DNA of 45,565 bases from Limisphaerales bacterium (GTDB lineage: Bacteria; Verrucomicrobiota; Verrucomicrobiia; Limisphaerales; UBA11358). The stretch spans positions 1 through 45,565 of the forward strand of contig JANYFN010000165.1 in assembly GCA_025362675.1 (NCBI GenBank). Direction: 5' to 3'. The notes under the pieces are model-generated. The model saw nothing but the letters and a program-made list of their open reading frames with translations, did no database searches and had not been told where the DNA came from. Position numbers and translations under genes: made by a program. Position 1 is the first letter of the stretch, and each line of letters starts with the position of its first letter. Positions 38,431-45,565 of the stretch are shown piece by piece.

Positions 38431-39432
38431 ATGAAAGATAAATTCGTAATCGCCCAATTGGGCTGCGGTTATTGGGGCCCGAACTTGCTCCGTAATTTTT
38501 CCGCGTTGAAAAACTGCTGGGTGAAATATGTGGTGGATGCGAGCGCCGAGCGCCGAGCGTTCGTGGAAAGTAATTTTCCCAAGACCAAGGCGCTGGATTC
38601 GCACCAGGCCGTTTATGCCGATCCCGAAGTGGACGCGGTGATCATTGCCACGCCGGCGGCCTCGCACTTTGAGCTCGCGCTCGCCGCGTTGCACGCCGGT
38701 AAAAATGTGTTCGTAGAAAAACCGCTCGCGACGAAAGCGTCCGAAGTGGACGAACTCGCGCGGGTGGCCAAGGAAAAAAATCTCACGGTGATGGTCGGTC
38801 ACACGTTCATTTACAATTCAGCCGTGCGCTTCGTGAAGAAGATGATTGATTCCGGCGACCTCGGCGAAGTTCGCTACATTTACAGTCAGCGCCTGAACCT
38901 CGGCCGCATTCGTTCGGACATTGACGCGCTGTGGAATTTCGCGCCGCACGATATCAGCATCATCCAGTATTGGCTGGGCGATCCGACGCCATCCTCCGTC
39001 ACGCGCAACGGCATGGCGTATATGCAAGACGGCATTGACGACGTGGTGTTTCTCAATTTGAAATATCCGAATAAAGTCATGGCGAACATTCATGTGAGCT
39101 GGCTTGATCCGCAAAAAGTCCGCAAGATGATCGTCGTCGGCTCGAAGAAAATGGTGGTGTATGACGATGTGGCGGATGACAAAATCGCCATATACGACAA
39201 GGGAATTGATAAAAAAGCCGTGCTCGGCGAGAACATGGATTTTGATGCGCCGCGTCCGCCGGAATTCAATTATCGCAGCGGCGACATTTTGCTGCCGCAG
39301 GTGAAATTCGTCGAACCACTTCGCGTCGAAGCGGAACATTTTATTGATTGCATCAAAAACAAAACCACGCCGCTGACGGGTCTCGCGCACGCACGCACGG
39401 TGGTTTCCATTCTTGAGCAGGCGGGGAAATAA
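38431..39432 (+). CDS. Gfo/Idh/MocA oxidoreductase, WlbA-like, copy 2
   Basis: 333 residues. IAQLGCGYWGPNLLRNF (Rossmann), VEKPLATKASE (EKP motif) and GHTFIYNSAVRF mark the family. It is a shorter paralogue of the protein at 29531, without the Asn/Gly tail. The WlbB-like and WlbC-like genes follow, so this is the complete set of the pathway's 3-oxidation, amination and acetylation steps. Confidence 0.92.
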   Translation: MKDKFVIAQLGCGYWGPNLLRNFSALKNCWVKYVVDASAERRAFVESNFPKTKALDSHQAVYADPEVDAVIIATPAASHFELALAALHAGKNVFVEKPLATKASEVDELARVAKEKNLTVMVGHTFIYNSAVRFVKKMIDSGDLGEVRYIYSQRLNLGRIRSDIDALWNFAPHDISIIQYWLGDPTPSSVTRNGMAYMQDGIDDVVFLNLKYPNKVMANIHVSWLDPQKVRKMIVVGSKKMVVYDDVADDKIAIYDKGIDKKAVLGENMDFDAPRPPEFNYRSGDILLPQVKFVEPLRVEAEHFIDCIKNKTTPLTGLAHARTVVSILEQAGK

Positions 39433-39442
39433 TTTTAATTTT

Positions 39443-39907
39443 ATGGGCGAACCCAAAATCAAAAAGGCCGGCATCGTGGATACGAAGTTCGGCGATAACG
39501 TCACGGTCGTGGAACCGGCTAACATCTACGGCGCAACGATTGGTGACAACACGTTCATCGGGCCGTTCGTGGAAATCCAGCGCGGGGCCACCATTGGTAA
39601 GCGTTGCAAAATCCAGTCGCACGCTTTTGTGTGTGACCTCGTGACCATCGGCGACGACACGGTCGTGGCACACGGCGTGATGTTCATCAACGATCTGTTC
39701 AAAACGGGCGGCCCGGCGAATAACAATCGTGATCTGTGGGCCTACACCAAAATTGGCAATCGCGTCAGCATCGGTTCCAACGCGACGATTCTGGCCGTGA
39801 ACATTTGCGATAATGTTGTCATCGGTGCGGGTTCCGTCGTGACCAAAGACATTACGAAGCCAGGAATTTACGCTGGCAATCCCGCCAAGTTTTTACGCGC
39901 ACTTTGA
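39443..39907 (+). CDS. hexapeptide-repeat N-acetyltransferase, WlbB/WbpD-like, copy 2
   Basis: 154 residues from the ATG at 39443. Beta-helix hexads run from VVEPANIYGATIGDNTFIG to CDNVVIGAGSVVTKDI, ending PGIYAGNPAKFL. Nine bases after the WlbA-like copy 2. It differs clearly from copy 1, so the two may act on different UDP-amino sugars. Confidence 0.9.
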   Translation: MGEPKIKKAGIVDTKFGDNVTVVEPANIYGATIGDNTFIGPFVEIQRGATIGKRCKIQSHAFVCDLVTIGDDTVVAHGVMFINDLFKTGGPANNNRDLWAYTKIGNRVSIGSNATILAVNICDNVVIGAGSVVTKDITKPGIYAGNPAKFLRAL

Positions 39908-39931
39908 AATGAAATTTAACTAATTTTTTTA

Positions 39932-40045
39932 CTCCCTCGCCCCGCCCAAGCGGAGCGAGGGTAGGGGATCGGGGTTCGATTTAGCAATACGCGCCTCCTC
40001 TCCCCGGCCCGCTCCGCCATCCGATGGAAGAGCGGGAGAAAAAAT
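39932..40045. repeat. palindromic dispersed repeat before the aminotransferase gene
   Basis: CCCTCGC (39934-39940) pairs with GCGAGGG (39955-39961), with CCGC/GCGG nested inside. CCCGCTC and GAGCGGG form a second stem nearby (about 40010-40040). It resembles the element at 16482. It separates the WlbB-like and aminotransferase genes but need not end transcription, since there is no T-run. Confidence 0.7.
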
Positions 40046-40094
40046 TAGCTTTGTCTGCATAACTAAAATCTAAACCCGAAAGAGAAAATCAAAT

Positions 40095-41201
40095 ATGAAA
40101 ATACCGTTCGTTGATCTGCACGCCCAATACCTGACCATCAAGCCGGAAATTGACGCGGCGATTCAGGATGTCATCACCAACTCGGCCTACATCCGCGGCC
40201 CGCACGTTGATAAATTTGAAAAACTTTGGTCCGAAGCGATGGGCATGAAGCACTGCGTTTCTTGCGCGAACGGCACCGATGCGATTTATATTTTGATGCG
40301 CGGCCTCGGCATCAAGCCCGGCGACGAAGTCATCACGACTTCTCATTCCTGGATTTCCACGACGGAAACCATCACGCAGGCGGGCGGCAAAGTTGTTTTC
40401 GTAGATTCGGAATATGACACGTTCAATCTCAACGCCGCGCAGATCGAATCAAAAATTACGTCGCGCACCGTCGGAATTATTCCGGTGCATCTTTACGGTC
40501 AACCCGCCGATATGGAAGCGGTTATGGCCATCGCCAAAAAACACAAGCTGTGGGTGATCGAAGATTGTGCGCAATCTCACCTCGCACGTTTCAAGGGAAA
40601 ATTAGTCGGCACATTCGGTGATGCGGCGACGTTCTCGTTTTATCCCGGAAAAAATCTGGGCGCTTATGGCGATGCCGGCGGCCTCGTGACCAACGACGAT
40701 AAACTTGCTGATTGGTGCGCCACCTATGCACGGCACGGCGGCAAAGGTGAACACATGATGGAAGGCATTAACAGTCGCCTCGATGGTTTGCAGGCTGCGA
40801 TTTTAAATGTCAAAGTGCCGCACTTGCAAAAGTGGACCGAAGCGCGTCGCACAGTAGCCGCGCGCTACAACGAATTACTCGCTGGTGTCGGCGATCTCGT
40901 GACGCCGAAGGTCGCAGCAAACCGCGACCACGTTTATCATCTCTATGTCATTCGCACGGAGAAGCGCGACGCGCTGAAGAAATATCTCGGCGACGCCGGC
41001 ATCGGCACCGTGTTGAATTATCCCAAGGCGCTGCCATTTTATCCGGCCTATGCGTATCTTGGTCACCAGACTTCGGATTTCCCGGTGTCTTACGCGAACT
41101 CCTCGCGCATTTTGTCGCTCCCGATTTTTCCGGAGATGACGGATGAGATGATCCAATACGTGGCGAACTCCATCAAAGCCTTCTACGCTGCCGGACGTTG
41201 A
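40095..41201 (+). CDS. DegT/DnrJ/EryC1/StrS aminotransferase, WlbC/WbpE-like
   Basis: 368 residues. PLP binds the lysine of SFYPGKNLGAYGD (K186); VDLHAQY, CANGTDAI and VIEDCAQ are family motifs. It puts an amino group on a keto-sugar nucleotide, here expected at C3 of the UDP-uronate made by the WlbA-like enzyme. It is the only aminotransferase for two dehydrogenase/acetyltransferase pairs. A hairpin (CCAACGGCGG...CCGCCGTTGG, 41217-41252) follows in the gap. Confidence 0.93.
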   Translation: MKIPFVDLHAQYLTIKPEIDAAIQDVITNSAYIRGPHVDKFEKLWSEAMGMKHCVSCANGTDAIYILMRGLGIKPGDEVITTSHSWISTTETITQAGGKVVFVDSEYDTFNLNAAQIESKITSRTVGIIPVHLYGQPADMEAVMAIAKKHKLWVIEDCAQSHLARFKGKLVGTFGDAATFSFYPGKNLGAYGDAGGLVTNDDKLADWCATYARHGGKGEHMMEGINSRLDGLQAAILNVKVPHLQKWTEARRTVAARYNELLAGVGDLVTPKVAANRDHVYHLYVIRTEKRDALKKYLGDAGIGTVLNYPKALPFYPAYAYLGHQTSDFPVSYANSSRILSLPIFPEMTDEMIQYVANSIKAFYAAGR

Positions 41202-41216
41202 TTGTGATTAAGTCAG

Positions 41217-41252
41217 CCAACGGCGGTCAGGGTTTCCCCTTGCCGCCGTTGG
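41217..41252. repeat. hairpin after the aminotransferase gene
   Basis: A perfect 10-bp stem (CCAACGGCGG / CCGCCGTTGG) with a 16-base loop. It lacks a T-tract, so it is more likely a structural repeat or mRNA 3' stabiliser than a terminator; the locus continues in the same direction. Confidence 0.6.
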
Positions 41253-41284
41253 TGCTAAAAAGTTTTTGCCGGTCGAATAAATAA

Positions 41285-42685
41285 ATGCCACCGCTGATCG
41301 CCATAGTTGTTTATCTTTTTTTTGCGGTTTACCTGCTTCGGCGCGATCTGCGCCAAAACCCGAATGTCACGCGGGCATTGTGGATTCCAACCATCTGGGT
41401 ATTCATCAGCGGCTCACGGTTTATTTCCCAATGGCTCGACACATTCGGACTCAACTTGGGCGGAACCACCGTGGAGGAGGGAAGCCCGATTGACGCCGCT
41501 TTTTTCCTGGTGATGACTTTGATGGGTGTTTCGGTGCTTCTGCGGCGGCGCATTTATCCAGGCGATTTCGTTCGCTACAATCCATGGATCGCCTTCTTCA
41601 TGTTGTTTTGTCTGCTCGGATGCCTCTGGTCCGATTTCCCGTTCGTGGCCTTCAAACGATGGACGAAACTCTTTGGCCAGGTGGTCATGGTGATGGTGGT
41701 GTTGACCGAGCCGGATCCGCAGGAGGCGGTGATCCGGCTGTTTAAGCGCTTCGCTTACGTGGTCGTTCCCGTCTCGGTGCTGTTCATCAAATATTTTCCT
41801 GAATTGGGGCGCGGCTTCGATGCGTGGTCAGGTCAAGGCGTTGATATGGGAATCACCTTGGACAAAAACGCGCTGGGCTACGACTGCATGCTGATTCTGA
41901 TCGTGCTCGCGTGGCAGTTTATTTGCGACCGGCAGAAAGCCAAACCTGCGGGCCCCCGTAAAAAGCGAACCCGGAAAGAAATGTTTGAAATCGGCGTGGA
42001 CGTTTTATTTTTCGTCGTGACCTGCTGGCTCTTACACGATGCTCACAGTTCCACCTCGTTGGTTTGCACGGTGGTGGCCATCGCGATCATTTACATCTTG
42101 GGGATGAAATGGGTGCGGCCGGAAAAACTGACCTTGTATTTCGTGACCGCCCTGATCGTCGTGGGTCTGGCGGCGTTCTTCAATTTTTTTACCTTCTTCA
42201 TCACGCAAGTTTTGGGCAAAGACATGACGCTGACCGACCGCACGCAGATTTGGGATGTGCTTTTAAAGTGGGACATTAATCCACTCATTGGCACCGGCTA
42301 CGAAAGCTTTTGGCTGGGCGAGCGCCGCGAGGAAATGTGGCGGATTTTCCCCAACCTGAGTCTCAACTCGGCCCACAACGGCTATCTGCAAACGTATTTG
42401 GACCTGGGCATTCTCGGATTGATCGCCACGTTTGGAATGGTTCTCTCGGGATATTTCAAAGCCAAGCGCGCATTGTTCACCAACTTTGATTTCGCCCGTT
42501 ATCGGTTGGGTTTCTGGCTGGCGTTCCTGATTTACAATTGGACCGAGGTGGCCTTTCGCACTCACAGCGTGCCCTTCTTTGGATTTTTGCTGGCGGTGAT
42601 CGATTTTCCCGCCAGCAAGACCGGTTCCTCGCGCAACCAAGTGGCGTCGAGGCAACACAACGAAGATTCTGATTACGAATTTTAG
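41285..42685 (+). CDS. O-antigen ligase/polymerase-like membrane protein (Wzy/WaaL)
   Basis: 466 residues with about ten to eleven hydrophobic segments (for example LIAIVVYLFFAVYLL at the start). A long loop of about 60 residues before the last helices carries DRTQIWDVLLKWD, GTGYESFWLGE and SLNSAHNGYLQTYLDLGILG, the Wzy_C-type region with the conserved histidine. Such proteins polymerise or ligate lipid-linked sugar repeats in the periplasm. Polymerase is favoured in an exopolysaccharide locus. Confidence 0.88.
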   Translation: MPPLIAIVVYLFFAVYLLRRDLRQNPNVTRALWIPTIWVFISGSRFISQWLDTFGLNLGGTTVEEGSPIDAAFFLVMTLMGVSVLLRRRIYPGDFVRYNPWIAFFMLFCLLGCLWSDFPFVAFKRWTKLFGQVVMVMVVLTEPDPQEAVIRLFKRFAYVVVPVSVLFIKYFPELGRGFDAWSGQGVDMGITLDKNALGYDCMLILIVLAWQFICDRQKAKPAGPRKKRTRKEMFEIGVDVLFFVVTCWLLHDAHSSTSLVCTVVAIAIIYILGMKWVRPEKLTLYFVTALIVVGLAAFFNFFTFFITQVLGKDMTLTDRTQIWDVLLKWDINPLIGTGYESFWLGERREEMWRIFPNLSLNSAHNGYLQTYLDLGILGLIATFGMVLSGYFKAKRALFTNFDFARYRLGFWLAFLIYNWTEVAFRTHSVPFFGFLLAVIDFPASKTGSSRNQVASRQHNEDSDYEF

Positions 42686-42795
42686 CCAGCTAGAATTGAA
42701 ACACGGCTGCCCTTAATCTGTTCAATCGCTCGCTTGCTTTTACTCGAAACCAGCTTAAATGAAGCCTTGGCCTGAAGACTGCTTTAAGATTTAAT

Positions 42796-44370
42796 ATGAC
42801 TCGATTTATGAACGTCCTTTTTTCACTTCACCGCGCCCATTGGCTGGCCGTGATCATTTTGTTTTTAGCCGGATTGACTGCCCCGGCCGCCACGAATTTT
42901 GCCGCCTCGGTTACGTTTGAAGCCGTGACTGCGGCCATCAATAGTTCCGCGCCCGGTGACACGGTCATCATGCCTCCCGGCACGGCGGCCTGGAGTTCGC
43001 CGCTTACGCTCTCCGGCGTCAGCCTCGTGGGCAGCGGCACCAACCAGACCTTCATCATTGATAACCTGGATCGAAACGTGAACACCCAGCCGCCGCTTAT
43101 TTTCCTGCACAGCTCCACCAACTTTTTTGAGATCGGAAATTTTCAAATCCTGCCCGGCAACACCACCAAGAACTGGCACGGCATCATCGCCACGGACATG
43201 GCCGGACCCTGCCGCATCCACCACATCTTTTTCAATCAGGTCAATGACAAGAACATCATGCTCTACGGCGCCAATCAGACGCTTATCGATCATTGTTGGT
43301 TTTATTTGAAAGGCAACGAAGGCGTTCTCGTTCGTGACACCGGTTATGGGGATGCGTCGTGGGCCAGCCCCATGAACTACGGACGACAGAACGTCCCCTG
43401 CATCGAAGACTGCATTTTTACCAACGTGCTCGTCGGCGTCTCCAGCGTTTCCTTGGATGCCGAAGCTGGCGCGCGGATTTTATTCCGCTATAACGCCGTG
43501 CTCAACAATCTTTGGGCGAACCACGGCACCGAGAGCGGCGCCCGTTTGCGGGGATGTCGTTCCTTCGAAATTTACAGCAACCTGTTCGCGATGGATCCCA
43601 CGTGGAGTTTTCCCTACGCCATGAGCATTCGCTCCGGCTCGGGCGTGATTTTTGGCAACACCATCACGGGCGTCAAATATGTGACTGGCATTGTAAATTA
43701 TCGAAATGGCGAGCGCTTTGATCCTTGGGGAGGAGCCGACGGCTATTCTCCGTGGGACAATGTTGTAGCGACCAATGTGATTTCCGGAGTTCACAGCGGG
43801 GCCAACGGAGCTAACTACCTCGAAGTGGCCGGTGCCAATTGGACGGTGAACCAATGGGTTGGATATACGGTAGTGAATAAGGATTTTTCCGGAGCCAGTT
43901 GGAATTTTTCAACCATCGTCAGCAACAGCGCCACGCAGATTCTTTTCAACCCAGCCAAAGACTATGGTGCCATGACTTTTTCAACGGGGCAGCGCTTTGA
44001 AGTTAACCAGATTTACCCCATGCTGGATCAGCCGGGTATCGGCAGCGGTGATTTGATCGTTGGCGATCAACAACCTTGGGGCCCTAATCCTACGGTCGCC
44101 GGTTTGGGCGTGGCCAAATGGCCGCATCAAGTCAGCGATCCGATTTATGCTTGGAGCAACTCATTGAACGGAACTCCGGGCAAAATTGGTTCTGATTTTC
44201 CGAACATCAAGGAAGGCCGCGACTTTTTCAACGACCTGCCTAAGCCCGGCTATGAACCGCTCCCCTATCCGCATCCTCTGCAAGGATCAGGAAATGGTGG
44301 TGGCTCAGGCGGTTCAGGCGGTTCCACCAATTCCCTCCAGCCACCGGCGCGTGTCTGGGTCCAACAATAA
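42796..44370 (+). CDS. secreted right-handed beta-helix protein of unknown activity
   Basis: 524 residues; start ATG 42796 or 42808. Signal peptide about residues 14-32 (AHWLAVIILFLAGLTAPA). The rest has the pectate-lyase-like parallel beta-helix pattern (PGDTVIMPPGTAAWSSPLTL, FFEIGNFQIL, IHHIFFNQVNDKNIMLYG, TLIDHCWFYLKG). The C-terminal 25 residues are a flexible GNGGGSGGSGGS stretch followed by PPARVWVQQ. It might trim, bind or modify the exported polysaccharide. No catalytic triad could be assigned by eye. Confidence 0.78.
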   Translation: MTRFMNVLFSLHRAHWLAVIILFLAGLTAPAATNFAASVTFEAVTAAINSSAPGDTVIMPPGTAAWSSPLTLSGVSLVGSGTNQTFIIDNLDRNVNTQPPLIFLHSSTNFFEIGNFQILPGNTTKNWHGIIATDMAGPCRIHHIFFNQVNDKNIMLYGANQTLIDHCWFYLKGNEGVLVRDTGYGDASWASPMNYGRQNVPCIEDCIFTNVLVGVSSVSLDAEAGARILFRYNAVLNNLWANHGTESGARLRGCRSFEIYSNLFAMDPTWSFPYAMSIRSGSGVIFGNTITGVKYVTGIVNYRNGERFDPWGGADGYSPWDNVVATNVISGVHSGANGANYLEVAGANWTVNQWVGYTVVNKDFSGASWNFSTIVSNSATQILFNPAKDYGAMTFSTGQRFEVNQIYPMLDQPGIGSGDLIVGDQQPWGPNPTVAGLGVAKWPHQVSDPIYAWSNSLNGTPGKIGSDFPNIKEGRDFFNDLPKPGYEPLPYPHPLQGSGNGGGSGGSGGSTNSLQPPARVWVQQ

Positions 44371-44420
44371 AAAAATCTGCTGCTGGATTGTTTCGCAAAG
44401 GTGCAAACAACCCGATAAAA

Positions 44421-45458
44421 ATGAGCGTCGAATCTATCGTCACGCCCGCTGACAAAATTCTCGTCACGGGCTCCAACGGCTTTATTGGCACGCGCGCCGT
44501 GGAAAATCTGCTCTCGCGCGGGTTTTTCAATCTGCGTTTGTTTGTGCGGCCTTCGAGCAAACTCGAAAAGCTCCAGAAAATTCTCGCGCAGTTTCCCGCC
44601 GCAAAAAATGTCGAGATCGTCGCTGGCGATTTGTTGTCGCGCGAGGATTGCCAGCGCGCAGCGAAAGACGTCGCCGTCATCGTTCACCTTGCGGCGGGCT
44701 TTGATAAATCATTTGCCGGTGCGTTCATGAATTCCGCGCTCGCCACCCGCAATCTGCTCGATGCGTTTCTTGAACTGGGCAAACCGCGCCGCTTCGTCAA
44801 CGTCAGTTCGTTCGCCGTGTATTCCAATTACAAAATGGAACGCCACGCGTTGCTCGACGAAAATTGTCCGCTCGAAACCGAGCCGCAAGCGCGCAACGAC
44901 GCTTACGGTTTCGGCAAGCTCAAACAGGAGCAGCTTGTCCAGGAATACGGCCGCACGCGCGGACTCAAGTGGGTCATCCTCCGTCCCGGCATGGTTTATG
45001 GACCGGGCAAATCTGAGTTGAGCGGACGCGTGGGCATCAACACCTTCGGCTTTTTCATTCACATGGGTGGACGCAACGAGATGCCGATGACGTATGTGGA
45101 CAACACTGCCGATGCAGTTATTCTCGCTGCGATCAAGCCCGGCGTGGATGGCGAAATTTTCAACGTCGTGGACGACGAGCGCTGGTCGAGCAAAGATTTT
45201 CTGGCCGCGCGCAAAGAAGCCAAAAACTTTTTCTCCGTTTGGATGCCATATCCGCTGATGAAATTCGGCTGCGGATTGTGGGAAGATTTTTCCCAAAAAC
45301 GTCACGGCCAGTTGCCCGCAGTTTTCAATCGCCGCCGTTGCGCTGCCGAGTGGGGCGGCAATACTTTTTCCAATGAAAAGTTGCACAAACTGCTCGGCTG
45401 GTCGCCTAAAATCAAAACGGTGGATGCGGTGAAACTGTTTCTCGCTCAATACAAATGA
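44421..45458 (+). CDS. NAD-dependent epimerase/dehydratase (extended SDR)
   Basis: 345 residues from the ATG at 44421. The nucleotide-binding motif is VTGSNGFIGTRAVENL. The catalytic site is S...YxxxK: VNVSSFAVYSN and DAYGFGKLKQEQL. GMVYGPG is typical of sugar-nucleotide epimerases and dehydratases. The substrate cannot be told. The stop overlaps the next start (ATGA). Confidence 0.88.
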   Translation: MSVESIVTPADKILVTGSNGFIGTRAVENLLSRGFFNLRLFVRPSSKLEKLQKILAQFPAAKNVEIVAGDLLSREDCQRAAKDVAVIVHLAAGFDKSFAGAFMNSALATRNLLDAFLELGKPRRFVNVSSFAVYSNYKMERHALLDENCPLETEPQARNDAYGFGKLKQEQLVQEYGRTRGLKWVILRPGMVYGPGKSELSGRVGINTFGFFIHMGGRNEMPMTYVDNTADAVILAAIKPGVDGEIFNVVDDERWSSKDFLAARKEAKNFFSVWMPYPLMKFGCGLWEDFSQKRHGQLPAVFNRRRCAAEWGGNTFSNEKLHKLLGWSPKIKTVDAVKLFLAQYK

Positions 45459-45565
45459 AGCTGCGAATTGCCATCATCGGGTGCGGCAAAATCGCCGACC
45501 AACACGTGCAGGCTGCGCATCGCATCGGCAACTGTGAAATCGTGGCGGTGTGTGACCGTGAAAAA
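45455..45565 (+). CDS. third Gfo/Idh/MocA oxidoreductase (partial, start only)
   Basis: 37 codons, cut by the right edge. MKLRIAIIGCGKIADQHVQA is the Rossmann start of a Gfo/Idh/MocA dehydrogenase. It is coupled to the epimerase gene by ATGA. It shows that the polysaccharide locus continues beyond the window. Confidence 0.85.
   Translation, partial: MKLRIAIIGCGKIADQHVQAAHRIGNCEIVAVCDREK

Overview
Organism. The window looks like chromosomal DNA of a member of the Verrucomicrobiota, most likely a soil or freshwater relative of the Pedosphaera/Limisphaerales lineage. This is an inference. It rests on an EF-P whose loop reads PGNLRAF, verrucomicrobial-type secreted hypothetical proteins, and many dispersed palindromic repeats of the kind that encode peptides such as TGGTPVP or SRRESAL when they fall inside genes. 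I see no rRNA, tRNA, CRISPR array, transposase or phage gene.

Layout. (1) 1-1622, minus strand: an ABC-type AAA15 ATPase translationally coupled to a TOPRIM-like protein cut by the left edge, in visibly more A+T-rich DNA; a plausible two-gene defence-type module. (2) 1684-9847: housekeeping genes on both strands (secreted astacin-like protease, ptsI, efp, nrdR plus an overlapping unknown gene, a HIT protein, mazG, proB, RNase D). (3) 10037-16450, plus strand: exported proteins (trypsin-like protease, two large unknown secreted proteins, a PL22-type oligogalacturonate lyase) and an ABC-2 permease. (4) 16482-17452: palindromic repeats, a roughly 15-copy array of degenerate 21-bp repeats, and a small gene broken by a one-base frameshift. 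(5) 17735-27432: class II fructose-bisphosphate aldolase; a GH2 beta-galactosidase divergent from a catabolic operon of RuBisCO-like protein, DUF1537 acid-sugar kinase, Asp/Glu-racemase-fold protein and BASS transporter. A 456-bp cassette with inverted ends, carrying a GxxExxY gene, sits between the first two operon genes. (6) 27930-45565, plus strand: a long exopolysaccharide locus that begins with a NusG/RfaH (UpxY)-type regulator behind a leader with an intrinsic terminator and runs off the right edge.

How the genes work together. The RuBisCO-like protein plus DUF1537 kinase matches the core of the known 3-oxo-isoapionate branch of D-apiose breakdown. Together with the PL22 lyase and beta-galactosidase it suggests use of plant cell-wall (pectin) sugars. 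The polysaccharide locus holds an initiating sugar transferase, two copies each of a WlbA-like dehydrogenase and a WlbB-like acetyltransferase with one WlbC-like aminotransferase (UDP-diacetamido-uronic acid type precursors), a Wzz/tyrosine-kinase-like protein whose P-loop lacks lysine, a Wzy/WaaL-like polymerase or ligase, two polysaccharide-deacetylase-fold proteins (one fused to a GT4 glycosyltransferase), a FemAB/GNAT-type protein, a secreted beta-helix protein and a sugar epimerase. A flippase and an outer-membrane exporter are not in the window.

Repeats. At least ten dispersed palindromic elements lie between or inside genes. Two are in frame inside lacZ and the DUF1537 kinase. The kinase element has two arms that differ only by a compensatory base-pair change, which suggests its fold is under selection.
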